Assembly: GCA_016214695.1 (NCBI GenBank)
Contig: JACRNY010000005.1
Span: forward strand, 16,372 to 80,371
Reading direction: 5' to 3'
From: Nitrosomonadales bacterium
GTDB taxonomy: Bacteria; Pseudomonadota; Gammaproteobacteria; Burkholderiales; Gallionellaceae
Length of the DNA stretch: 64,000 bases
Position 1 is the stretch's first letter, and each line of letters begins with the position of its first letter. The translations under genes were made by a program, and so were the position numbers. Positions 55,953 through 64,000 of the stretch are shown here, one piece after another. Below the pieces are notes generated by a model. That model made no database searches, was not told the DNA's origin, and saw only the letters and a program-made list of their open reading frames with translations.

Positions 55953-56895
55953 AGCCAGTATCCTTTATCGGCATGACATTGCCGTCTGCCGTGCGCACCT
56001 TGCAACCCTGGCCGGACACGATCTTGCCGATGCGCGTCAGCGGCAGACGCAGTGTGGACGAGAGCGCCTCGATCTCGTCGCGTTGCGCGACCGGCGCAGT
56101 GAAACACAACTCGTAATCATCCCCGCCGGAAAGCACGCAGCTCTGCGCCAGTTCCTGCATCTCGTCGCCGGCGGAGGCGAACAGGGAGGAGACCGGCAAG
56201 CGGTCGTAACGAACTTCGGCGGCCGCCTCGGAGCATTCGAGGATATGGCCGAGATCGGCCAGCAAGCCATCGGAGATGTCGATCACGCTGCTGGCGATGC
56301 CGCGCAATGCCAGCCCCAGAGCGACCCGCGGTCGCGGCTGGTGCAATGAGGCCAGACAGGTGTTGCGCGCCTGCTCTGGCAGTTTGATCCTGCCTTGCAG
56401 ATGCGCCAGCCCCAGAGCGGCATCGCCCAGTTTGCCGGACACCCAGATATCATCGCCGGCCCGTGCGCCGCTGCGGCGCAACGCCCTGCCCTTTGGTACT
56501 TCGCCCATGATGGTGACGCTAAGGTTGAGCGGCCCGCGTGTGGTGTCGCCGCCGACCAGCTCGACTCCGTATTCCGCGGCCACGGCGAAGAAACCTGCGC
56601 TGAAGCGCTGCAGCCACGCCTCCTCGGTTGCCGGCAGAGAGAGGGCCAGCGTCGCCCAGCGCGGCACCGCCCCCATCGCCGCCAGGTCGGACAGGTTCAC
56701 CGCCAGGGTCTTGTGCCCCAGCAGGAAAGGATCGGCATCCGGAAAGAAGTGCGTCCCGCTCACCAGCATGTCGGTGGAAACGGCGAGCTCCATGCCGTCG
56801 GCGATATGCAGCAAGGCGGCATCGTCGCCCACCCCCAGGGTGGCACTGGGAGTGGGGCGGCTGAAAAAGCGTTTGATGAGATCGAATTCCGACAA
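55936..56895 (-). CDS. thiL: Thiamine-monophosphate kinase
   Basis: Phosphorylates thiamine monophosphate to the active cofactor. The 319 residues start MSEFDLIKRFF (family-typical) from a TTG codon and contain VGDDAALL, STDMLVSGTHF and VDISDGLLADLGH. It lies 15 bases after nusB. It may share the riboflavin-operon transcript from ribBA onward. Confidence 0.94.
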   Translation of the reverse strand: MSEFDLIKRFFSRPTPSATLGVGDDAALLHIADGMELAVSTDMLVSGTHFFPDADPFLLGHKTLAVNLSDLAAMGAVPRWATLALSLPATEEAWLQRFSAGFFAVAAEYGVELVGGDTTRGPLNLSVTIMGEVPKGRALRRSGARAGDDIWVSGKLGDAALGLAHLQGRIKLPEQARNTCLASLHQPRPRVALGLALRGIASSVIDISDGLLADLGHILECSEAAAEVRYDRLPVSSLFASAGDEMQELAQSCVLSGGDDYELCFTAPVAQRDEIEALSSTLRLPLTRIGKIVSGQGCKVRTADGNVMPIKDTGYDHFA

Positions 56896-56910
56896 GGCGA
56901 CCCCGATGGA

Positions 56911-57363
56911 TTATTTCGCGGCGACCTCGGTCGCACGCACCTGTGCGGCGAGCTTGTCCAGCACGCCATTGACGAACTTGTGGCCGTCACTGCCGCCGAA
57001 AGTCTTGGCCAGTTCGACCGCCTCGTTGATGACCACGCGATAGGGGATCTCTGGATGCTGCGCCAATTCGTAAGCACCGAGCAGCAACACCGAATATTCG
57101 ACCGGGCTGAGTTCCTCCAGCTTGCGGTCCAGGTGCAGCGACACCTGCGCGGACAACTCTTCATGCCGACCGATCACGCCGCGCAACAACTGGCCGAAGA
57201 ACTCGGTGTCGTAGCGCCCCAGACTCTTCTCGGCGAGGGTGGCCTTTTCGATCTGCGTCGCGCTCTTGCCGGACAGGCGCCATTCGTACACGCCCTGCAT
57301 CGCCAGCTCGCGCGCGCGGTGGCGCATGCTCCTGGCCGGATTGTTGGGCTTGGCTTCGCTCAT
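56911..57363 (-). CDS. nusB: Transcription antitermination factor NusB
   Basis: Binds boxA RNA with NusE to keep polymerase going through rRNA operons. The 150 residues are all-helical with [19 protein letters not shown] and [17 protein letters not shown]. It overlaps the ribH stop by 4 bases. Confidence 0.95.
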   Translation of the reverse strand: MSEAKPNNPARSMRHRARELAMQGVYEWRLSGKSATQIEKATLAEKSLGRYDTEFFGQLLRGVIGRHEELSAQVSLHLDRKLEELSPVEYSVLLLGAYELAQHPEIPYRVVINEAVELAKTFGGSDGHKFVNGVLDKLAAQVRATEVAAK

Positions 57364-57812
57364 GCCACCGCTTTCAGCAGATGCACCATCTCGATGGCGA
57401 CCAGCGCCGCTTCGGCACCTTTCACGCTCATGCGCACTTCGGCCTGCTCGTCGGTATCGGTGGTCAGGATGGCATTGGCGATGGGCACGCCGCTGTGCAA
57501 TTGCACTTCGCCGACGCCGCGTGCCGATTCGTTGGAGACGACTTCGAAATGGTAGGTGTCGCCGCGGATGACCGCGCCCAATGCGATGAGCGCATCATAC
57601 TTCTTGCTCTGCGCCATGGTCTGCAGCACCAGCGGGATCTCCAGCGCACCCGGCACGTTGGCCAGGGTGATGTCATTCTCGCTCACGCCGCTTTGCACCA
57701 GTTGCGCGCGGCATGCCGCCAGCAGGCCTTCGCACACCACTTCGTTGAAACGGCTCTGCACGATGCCGATGCGCAGGCCTTTGCCATTCAAATTCTTCTC
57801 GATCTCTTTCAC
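57360..57812 (-). CDS. ribH: 6,7-dimethyl-8-ribityllumazine synthase
   Basis: Makes lumazine, the substrate of riboflavin synthase. The 150 residues show [35 protein letters not shown] (first 20 residues typical) and the terminal helix [14 protein letters not shown]. It starts at a GTG with AGGAG 6 bases before. It is separated from ribBA by a repeat-like element. Confidence 0.95.
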   Translation of the reverse strand: MKEIEKNLNGKGLRIGIVQSRFNEVVCEGLLAACRAQLVQSGVSENDITLANVPGALEIPLVLQTMAQSKKYDALIALGAVIRGDTYHFEVVSNESARGVGEVQLHSGVPIANAILTTDTDEQAEVRMSVKGAEAALVAIEMVHLLKAVA

Positions 57813-57824
57813 GAATATCTCCTA

Positions 57825-57945
57825 TAAATCCATTTTGAGGGCGAATCGCTGCGTCGCGTGCTCGTTCGCTCCTCGCCTATCTATTTGATATGTCTCGTCC
57901 CTCACTGCGCGGCTCCTTGCGCTTCATCCCTCAAAATGAATTTCC
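57825..57945. repeat. Inverted-repeat element between ribBA and ribH
   Basis: About 120 bases with ends TAAATCCATTTTGAGGG and CCCTCAAAATGAATTT, imperfect inverted repeats, around a GC-rich core containing CTGCGTCGCG and CTATTTGATATGTC. It lies within the riboflavin operon and has no gene. In size and place it resembles the element between mlaE and mlaD. Confidence 0.6.
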
Positions 57946-57955
57946 AGGGACATTC

Positions 57956-59056
57956 TTATTTCTTGTCCTTGTTTTGACAGTAACGCACCACTTCCAGGCC
58001 GAAGCCGGCCATGCTGGGCAGCTTGCGCGGAGTGGCGATCAGGCACATCTTGCCGACATTGAGGTCGCGCAATATCTGGGCGCCGATACCATAGCTGCGC
58101 GGGTCCCACTGCGCATGTTGCGTCTCCGGTTTGGCGGCAGCGCGCGCCAGCAGCGCCGCCGAGCTCTCGGCGTGGTGCATCAGCACCAGCACGCCGGCAT
58201 CCGACTCGCTGATCCGCTTCAGCGCATCGTGCACGCTGGTGGAGTTGGGCAGGCTGACCTGCTCCAGGAAGTCCAGCACCGACAACGGCTCATGCACGCG
58301 CACCAGGGTCTCCTTCTGCGGCTGGATGTCGCCCTTCACCAGAGCCAGATGGGTGCGCTGCGAGGTCTTGTCGGTATAGGTCACCAGGTCGAGCTCGCCG
58401 TAGGCGGTCTGCACCTTGCGGCGCGCCACGCGCTCGATCAGCGTCTCGTTGTGGATGCGGTATTCGATCAGGTCGGCGATGGTGCCGATCTTGAGTCCGT
58501 GTTCCTTGGCGAACGGGATCAGGTCGGGCAGGCGCGCCATCTCGCCGTCTTCCTTGAGGATCTCGCAGATCACCGAGGCCGGCGTGACGCCCGCCAGCTG
58601 CGCCAGATCACAACCCGCCTCGGTATGTCCGGCACGCACCAGCACGCCGCCGTTCTGCGCGCGCAGGGGGAAGATGTGGCCCGGTTGCACGATATCGGCG
58701 GGACTGGCGTTCTTGTCCGCCGCGACCTGCACGGTACGCGAGCGGTCGGCAGCGGAGATGCCAGTGGTGACACCGGTCGCGGCTTCGATGGAAACGGTGA
58801 AGTTGGTCGCCAGCGACAGGCCGTTGTCGCGCACCATCAGCGGCAGGTTGAGTTGCTGGCAATGTGCCTGCGTCAGGGTCAGACAGATCAGGCCTCGCCC
58901 GTGCTTGGCCATGAAGTTGATCTTCTCAGGGGTGACGAATTCGGCGGCGAACAACAGGTCGCCCTCGTTCTCGCGGTCTTCTTCATCCACCAGTACGACC
59001 ATGCGCCCGGCGCGTATCTCGGCGATGATCTCGGTTATCGGTGCTATATCTGTCAT
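57956..59056 (-). CDS. ribB: RibB with degenerate GTP cyclohydrolase II domain
   Basis: DHBP synthase of riboflavin synthesis (ribulose 5-phosphate to the C4 unit) fused to a RibA-like domain; 366 residues. The RibB part (1-205) is complete: VDEEDRENEGDL, RAGHTEAGCDLA. The RibA part (about 206-366) lacks the zinc-binding cysteines of active GTP cyclohydrolase II: where RVHSEC-type sequence is expected it reads RVHEPLSVLDF. It is therefore probably the RibBX form in which this domain is inactive, and a real ribA must be elsewhere. Confidence 0.9.
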   Translation of the reverse strand: MTDIAPITEIIAEIRAGRMVVLVDEEDRENEGDLLFAAEFVTPEKINFMAKHGRGLICLTLTQAHCQQLNLPLMVRDNGLSLATNFTVSIEAATGVTTGISAADRSRTVQVAADKNASPADIVQPGHIFPLRAQNGGVLVRAGHTEAGCDLAQLAGVTPASVICEILKEDGEMARLPDLIPFAKEHGLKIGTIADLIEYRIHNETLIERVARRKVQTAYGELDLVTYTDKTSQRTHLALVKGDIQPQKETLVRVHEPLSVLDFLEQVSLPNSTSVHDALKRISESDAGVLVLMHHAESSAALLARAAAKPETQHAQWDPRSYGIGAQILRDLNVGKMCLIATPRKLPSMAGFGLEVVRYCQNKDKK

Positions 59057-59089
59057 GGTGCAGCTCTGCTGTTAATTGTTCGAGCGCGG

Positions 59090-59095
59090 ATTCTA
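59090..59095 (-). promoter_or_regulatory. Putative -10 box of ribB
   Basis: TAGAAT followed by CCGCGC, 34 bases before the ribB ATG, in the divergent gap with the methyltransferase gene. No FMN riboswitch is visible here. Confidence 0.4.
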
Positions 59096-59160
59096 ACATT
59101 ATCGCTACAACTCCAGCTGGGGCGCGTGTACTATTCACGGACATCTGTTTCTGGATCACG

Positions 59161-59715
59161 ATGCCCATGCTGGAATGGACCGCCTTCATCGCCGGAACGG
59201 CCGTCCTGGCCTATATCTCGCGCGCCTCCTTGCGTGTCCCGTCATCGCACGGTTTCTACCGCTTCATCGCTTGGGAGTGGATGCTCTTTCTGGTGGTCTA
59301 CAACATCGATGGCTGGTACAGCGCGCCGCTCACCCCCAGCCAGCTCATCTCGGGCGTCCTGATGGGCATCTCGCTGCTGCTGGTCATCCTCAGTTACACC
59401 ACCCTGCGCCAGTTCGGGCAGCAGGATGACGATCGCAACGATATGCCGCTGCTGGTGTTCGAGAAGACGACGGTACTGGTCACGTGCGGGATTTACCGCT
59501 ATATCCGCCACCCGATGTACAGTTCGCTGATCTTTCTCGACTGGGGGCTGTTCTTCAAGCAGATGTCCTGGCTGAGCGCGGGCGTTGCCCTGAGCGCCAC
59601 TCTCTTCCTGGTATTGGCCTCGCTGGCGGAGGAGCGGGAGAACATCCGCTATTTCGGCACGAAATATCTGGCGTACATGAAAAGCAGCAGGCGCTACCTC
59701 CCCTTCCTGCTTTGA
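59161..59715 (+). CDS. Isoprenylcysteine/phospholipid methyltransferase-like membrane protein
   Basis: A 184-residue inner-membrane protein with four or five hydrophobic helices and the ICMT/PEMT C-terminal signature: CGIYRYIRHPMYSSL, then LASLAEERENIRYFGTKYLAYM, which binds S-adenosylmethionine and substrate. The substrate in bacteria is unknown for most members. It is on the plus strand between ribE and ribB, breaking what is usually one riboflavin operon. Start at 59161; 59167 is an in-frame alternative. Confidence 0.82.
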   Translation: MPMLEWTAFIAGTAVLAYISRASLRVPSSHGFYRFIAWEWMLFLVVYNIDGWYSAPLTPSQLISGVLMGISLLLVILSYTTLRQFGQQDDDRNDMPLLVFEKTTVLVTCGIYRYIRHPMYSSLIFLDWGLFFKQMSWLSAGVALSATLFLVLASLAEERENIRYFGTKYLAYMKSSRRYLPFLL

Positions 59716-59760
59716 GCCCCGCTCTGCCGACGACACAGCAGACGGAAGTGATGCATCTGG

Positions 59761-60357
59761 TTACCTGACTTCTGCCGTCAGCATGCGTTCCACATAGCGC
59801 GCGATCAGGTCGATCTCCAGGTTCACTTTCGTTCCGACCTTGAGTTCGTTCAGTGTCGTCACATCCAGCGTGTGCGGGATCAGGTTCACTTCGAACTCCG
59901 CCCCGGCGACCCGGTTCACCGTCAGGCTCACGCCGTTGATGGTGATGGAACCCTTCACCGCGATGTATTTGGCCAATTGCTGCGGCGTGCGCACCACCAG
60001 CCGCCAGCTCTCTCCGATGTCGTTAAAAGCCACCACTTCACCGACGCCATCCACATGACCGCTGACCAGGTGTCCGCCCAGACGGTCGGACAGGCGCAGC
60101 GCCTTTTCCAGATTGAGATGCTTGCCCTGCTCTGCCAATCCTGTGGTGCAATTGAGGGTCTCGCGCGACACATCGACGGTGAAGTCGTTGCCGTCCAGTT
60201 TGACCACGGTCAGGCACACACCGTTGCAGGCGATGCTGTCGCCGAGTTGCACATCGTCCATGCCGAGCTGCTCGGTCGCCACGGTCAGGCGCAAACCGCC
60301 CTCCCTGCCCTGCGCCGCTTTGATCAGACCGACATCCGCAATGATTCCGCTGAACAT
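59761..60357 (-). CDS. ribE: Riboflavin synthase alpha chain
   Basis: Converts two lumazines into riboflavin. The 198 residues show two similar barrels: MFSGIIADVGLI at the start with IACNGVCLTV, and VSGHVDGVGEV with INGVSLTVN. Start at the ATG at 60357, 8 bases after GGAG; an ATG two codons earlier is too close to that site. It follows ribD by 2 bases. Confidence 0.95.
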   Translation of the reverse strand: MFSGIIADVGLIKAAQGREGGLRLTVATEQLGMDDVQLGDSIACNGVCLTVVKLDGNDFTVDVSRETLNCTTGLAEQGKHLNLEKALRLSDRLGGHLVSGHVDGVGEVVAFNDIGESWRLVVRTPQQLAKYIAVKGSITINGVSLTVNRVAGAEFEVNLIPHTLDVTTLNELKVGTKVNLEIDLIARYVERMLTAEVR

Positions 60358-60359
60358 TC

Positions 60360-61448
60360 TCATTTCTCCTTTGTGATCCTGGCGACGATGCGCAGATCGC
60401 CGCCCACTTGCCGCACATCCTGCCAGTGCAAGTCCACGCGTTGCTGCAGCTGCGTGAGCTCGCCCAGCTCCGCCATGCCGCGCGCAGCATCGCCGAGCAT
60501 TTGCGGCGCAAGATACAGCACCAATTCGTCCGTCAGCCCCGCTTTCAGCAATGCGCCATTCAATGTGCGGCCCGCCTCCACCAGCACATCGTTGACGCCC
60601 CGTCGCGCCAGATCGCGCATCACGCCGGGCAGATCGAGCTGCCCCGCCGCGCCCGCCATCCGCACGACTTCGGCACCCCGTTTCTGCAGCGCGGTGCGTT
60701 TATCTTCGTCGGCTTCGGCGGTGTAGATCAGCGCTCCGCCGGAAAGGATGCGGGCCTCCGGCGACATGCGCAGGCGACTGTCCAGAACGACTCGCAACGG
60801 CTGTCTGGCAGCGGCGATCCCGCGCACATTGAGCTGCGGATCATCCGCCAGCACCGTGCCGATGCCGGTGAGCACCGCACAGGAACGCGCACGCCAATGC
60901 TGCACATCCTGCCGCGCAGCTTCCCCGGTGATCCATTTGCTCACGCCGTTGTTGAGCGCGGTACGCCCATCGACGCTCGCCGCGATCTTGCTGCGCACCC
61001 ATGGCATACCCTTGGTCATGCGCGTGCAGAAGCCGATGTTGAGTTCACGTGCTGCCGTTTCCATCAATCCGCATTCGACTTCGATCCCGGCGGCGCGCAA
61101 TTTCTGCAGCCCCTGCCCGGCAACCAGCGGATTGGGGTCCTGCATCGCCACGACCACGCGCTTGACGCCCGCGGCGATCAGCGCATCGGCACAGGGCGGT
61201 GTGCGTCCGTGATGATTGCATGGCTCCAGTGTGACATAGGCAGTCGCGCCGCGAGCCTTGTCGCCGGCTGCGCGCAGCGCATGCACTTCGGCATGCGGCT
61301 CTCCGGCACGCTCGTGCCAGCCCTCGCCGACCAGTTCGCCCGCCTGCACCAGCACGCAGCCGACACGCGGGTTGGGCGATGTCGTGTACAGCGCGCGCTC
61401 CGCCAGCCGCAGCGCATGTGCCATCCACTGACTGTCGGCGACGTTCAT
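60360..61448 (-). CDS. ribD: Bifunctional deaminase/reductase RibD
   Basis: Second and third steps of riboflavin synthesis. The 362 residues combine a zinc deaminase (1-145; H-A-E in PHAEVHAL, and the [11 protein letters not shown] zinc motif) with a reductase (about 148-360; [26 protein letters not shown]). It overlaps nrdR by 4 bases. Confidence 0.95.
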   Translation of the reverse strand: MNVADSQWMAHALRLAERALYTTSPNPRVGCVLVQAGELVGEGWHERAGEPHAEVHALRAAGDKARGATAYVTLEPCNHHGRTPPCADALIAAGVKRVVVAMQDPNPLVAGQGLQKLRAAGIEVECGLMETAARELNIGFCTRMTKGMPWVRSKIAASVDGRTALNNGVSKWITGEAARQDVQHWRARSCAVLTGIGTVLADDPQLNVRGIAAARQPLRVVLDSRLRMSPEARILSGGALIYTAEADEDKRTALQKRGAEVVRMAGAAGQLDLPGVMRDLARRGVNDVLVEAGRTLNGALLKAGLTDELVLYLAPQMLGDAARGMAELGELTQLQQRVDLHWQDVRQVGGDLRIVARITKEK

Positions 61449-61921
61449 TGCTTGTCGGTCTTGCGCCGCCTTGTGTCCTTGACGGCATCGATGGCGTCGG
61501 AGAAATCGCCGACGTCCTGGAAACTCTTGTACACGGAGGCAAAGCGGATATAGGCGACCTTGTCGAGCTTGAGCAGCTCCTTCATCACCATCTCGCCGAT
61601 CTGGCGCGAACCGATCTCGCGTTCGCCCGAGGCAAAGACCTTCTGCGTGACATGATCGATGGCGGCATCGACCAGTTCGGTGGACACGGGACGCTTGTGC
61701 AGCGCGCGGGTGAAGCTGGTGCGCAGCTTCTCCTCGTCGAACTCGCTGCGCATGCCATTCTGTTTGACCACCTGCGGCATGCGCAACTCCACCATCTCAT
61801 AGGTGGTGAAGCGCTTGTCGCATGAAAGGCAACGGCGGCGACGGCGGATGCTGTCGCCTTCCTCGCTCTCGCGGGTGTCCACCACTTGTGTGTCGGGCCC
61901 TTTGCAGAATGGACACCGCAT
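61445..61921 (-). CDS. nrdR: Transcriptional repressor NrdR
   Basis: Zinc-finger and ATP-cone regulator of ribonucleotide reductase genes. The 158 residues have the zinc ribbon [19 protein letters not shown] and [16 protein letters not shown], then the ATP cone. Order glyA-nrdR-ribD is common. It starts 9 bases after glyA. Confidence 0.96.
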   Translation of the reverse strand: MRCPFCKGPDTQVVDTRESEEGDSIRRRRRCLSCDKRFTTYEMVELRMPQVVKQNGMRSEFDEEKLRTSFTRALHKRPVSTELVDAAIDHVTQKVFASGEREIGSRQIGEMVMKELLKLDKVAYIRFASVYKSFQDVGDFSDAIDAVKDTRRRKTDKQ

Positions 61922-61930
61922 GATGTTCTT

Positions 61931-63178
61931 TTACGCGCCGTAGACCGGGAACTGGGTGGTGAGCTTCTTCACTTCGCCGACCACGCGGGCGATCACCGCT
62001 TCGTCGCCCGGCGCATCCAGCACGTCGGCGATCAGGTGCGCCAGCTTCTCGGCTTCCAGTTCCTTGAAACCGCGGGTGGTCATCGCCGGCGAACCGATGC
62101 GGATGCCGGAAGTGACGAATGGCTTCTCGGGATCGTTGGGGATGGCGTTCTTGTTCACGGTGATGTGTGCCTTGCCCAGTGCCGCTTCGGCATCCTTGCC
62201 GGTGAGCTTCTTGGCACGCAGATCGACCAGGAACACGTGGCTGTCGGTACGGCCGGAGACGATGCGTACACCGCGCTCGGTCAGCACCTTGGCCATCACG
62301 CGGGCGTTGTCGATCACCTGTTTCTGGTAGACCTTGAATTCCTTGCTGGCCGCTTCCTTGAACGCAACCGCTTTGGCCGCGATGACGTGCATCAGCGGAC
62401 CGCCTTGCAGTGCGGGGAAGATGGCGGAGTTGAGCGCCTTCTCGTGTTCCGCCTTGGCCAGGATCAGGCCGCCGCGCGGACCGCGCAAGGTCTTGTGAGT
62501 GGTGGTGGTGACAAAGTCGGCGATACCGACCGGGTTGGGGTAGTAGCCTGCCGCCACCAGGCCGGCATAGTGCGCCATATCGACGAACAGATAGGCGCCG
62601 ACGCTGTCGGCGATCTGGCGGAAGCGCTTCCAGTCGATGACCAGCGCATAAGCGGAGGCACCGGCCACGATCATCTTGGGCTTGTGCTCGATGGCCAACT
62701 TCTGCACCTGATCGTAGTCGATCTCTTCCTTGTCGTTCAGGCCATACTGGATGGCGTTGTACAGCTTGCCGCTGATGTTCACCGAGGCGCCGTGGGTCAG
62801 GTGGCCACCGTGCGCCAGGCTCATGCCGAGGATGGTATCGCCCGGTTTGAGCACGGAAACGTATACCGCCTGATTGGCTTGCGATCCGGAGTGCGGCTGC
62901 ACGTTGGCGTATTCCGCGCCGAACAGGGCCTTGGCGCGGTCGATGGCAAGCTGTTCAGCCACGTCGACGTATTCGCAGCCGCCGTAGTAACGCTTGGCGG
63001 GATAACCCTCGGCATACTTGTTGGTCAGCTTGCTGCCTTGCGCTTCCATCACCGCCGGACTGGTGTAGTTCTCCGAGGCGATCAGCTCGATATGGTCCTC
63101 CTGGCGGCGGTTTTCGTTCTGGATCGCGGTCCACAGTTCGGGGTCGGTCACGGCGATGGTGTTTTTGCTGGAGAACAT
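61931..63178 (-). CDS. glyA: Serine hydroxymethyltransferase
   Basis: PLP enzyme interconverting serine and glycine, main source of one-carbon units. The 415 residues are full length, with the PLP lysine in [15 protein letters not shown]. First gene of glyA-nrdR-ribD-ribE. An AGGGA ribosome site and a TAGAAT box lie upstream. Confidence 0.97.
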   Translation of the reverse strand: MFSSKNTIAVTDPELWTAIQNENRRQEDHIELIASENYTSPAVMEAQGSKLTNKYAEGYPAKRYYGGCEYVDVAEQLAIDRAKALFGAEYANVQPHSGSQANQAVYVSVLKPGDTILGMSLAHGGHLTHGASVNISGKLYNAIQYGLNDKEEIDYDQVQKLAIEHKPKMIVAGASAYALVIDWKRFRQIADSVGAYLFVDMAHYAGLVAAGYYPNPVGIADFVTTTTHKTLRGPRGGLILAKAEHEKALNSAIFPALQGGPLMHVIAAKAVAFKEAASKEFKVYQKQVIDNARVMAKVLTERGVRIVSGRTDSHVFLVDLRAKKLTGKDAEAALGKAHITVNKNAIPNDPEKPFVTSGIRIGSPAMTTRGFKELEAEKLAHLIADVLDAPGDEAVIARVVGEVKKLTTQFPVYGA

Positions 63179-63220
63179 GGCAAGTATCCCTAAAAATTGG
63201 TTGGAAACAGGAAGGCGCGG

Positions 63221-63226
63221 ATTCTA
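63221..63226 (-). promoter_or_regulatory. Putative -10 box of glyA
   Basis: TAGAAT followed by CCGCGCC, about 42 bases before the glyA ATG. Confidence 0.4.
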
Positions 63227-63301
63227 CCATGCCCTGCCGCAGGCCTTACAAATGCCCTTTTCCAAGCAGGATGTACAGCAGGCGGCGAACCTTTTACACT
63301 C

Positions 63302-63331
63302 TTGGCACTCTCAGTTCGCGAGTGCTAGAAT
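63302..63331 (+). promoter_or_regulatory. CIRCE-like operator and sigma-70 promoter of rpoH
   Basis: TTGGCACTC, nine bases, GAGTGCTAG (63302-63328) matches the HrcA operator CIRCE (TTAGCACTC-N9-GAGTGCTAA) at 16 of 18 positions. A sigma-70 promoter is built into it: -35 TTGGCA (63302-63307), 18 bases, -10 TAGAAT (63326-63331). HrcA bound here would block rpoH transcription. Confidence 0.8.
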
Positions 63332-63352
63332 TCTCTCAAAGGAGGAAATGCC

Positions 63353-64000
<648 letters not shown>

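Noticed and set aside
59057..59160. FMN riboswitch before ribB
   Set aside because: The gap is only 104 bases and shows none of the conserved FMN-aptamer stems.
63179..63352. Glycine riboswitch before glyA
   Set aside because: The leader between the TAGAAT box and the ATG is too short, and no tandem aptamer pattern is present.

Overview
The window is a dense, GC-rich stretch of bacterial chromosome. It holds about 67 protein genes and has no gene-free gap over 300 bases, no rRNA or tRNA, no CRISPR array, no insertion sequence and no prophage. Gene orders (mlaFEDCB-murA-hisGD, glyA-nrdR-ribD-ribE, ribBA-ribH-nusB-thiL-pgpA, dat-ybeD-lipB, RegBA) and protein character point to a betaproteobacterium. 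A relative of the iron- and sulfur-oxidising Gallionellaceae/Nitrosomonadales is my best guess, but that is inference.

Layout. 1-7300: start of argB, a small heat-shock protein, a copper block (two PCuAC-type chaperone genes and a TonB-dependent copper receptor) facing the redox two-component system RegB/RegA, then an HDOD protein and a CZB-domain protein. 7550-10800: a PBP5-like protein that has lost key catalytic residues, D-amino acid aminotransferase, YbeD and the lipoate transferase LipB. 10815-17750: an AddAB-type helicase-nuclease, ferredoxin FdxA and a HigBA-type toxin-antitoxin pair, all tightly packed on the minus strand. 17800-24420: glutamine amidotransferase, HtpG, FolE2 and the isoprenoid operon xseB-ispA-dxs. 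24570-27280: a Rieske oxygenase, a DMT exporter, a SpoIIAA-like protein and a lipoprotein. 27320-34190 (minus): rpmG, rpmB, hisD, hisG, murA and the Mla phospholipid-transport operon.

34330-47930 (plus) is an MSHA-like type IV pilus operon: a sigma-54 response regulator, MshM-like ATPase, MshL secretin, MshN-like TPR protein, MshE motor, MshG platform, PilM/N- and PilO-like assembly proteins, a frameshifted small periplasmic protein, a large pilin-like protein and a prepilin. 47920-51130: cysS and glnS. 51290-54780: paired proteins with similar C-terminal domains (TPR protein, L,D-transpeptidase), cyclophilin and LpxH. 54780-63180 (minus, apart from one methyltransferase): nuclease, pgpA, thiL, nusB, the riboflavin genes, nrdR and glyA. 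The window ends inside rpoH, which carries a CIRCE-like operator.

The most notable features are palindromic repeats sitting in frame inside addA, addB and cysS, the apparently dead PBP5 homologue, a copper block that shares a RegA-type site with regBA, a degenerate copper-chaperone paralogue, a G7-tract frameshift in the pilus operon, and a set of heat-shock control elements.
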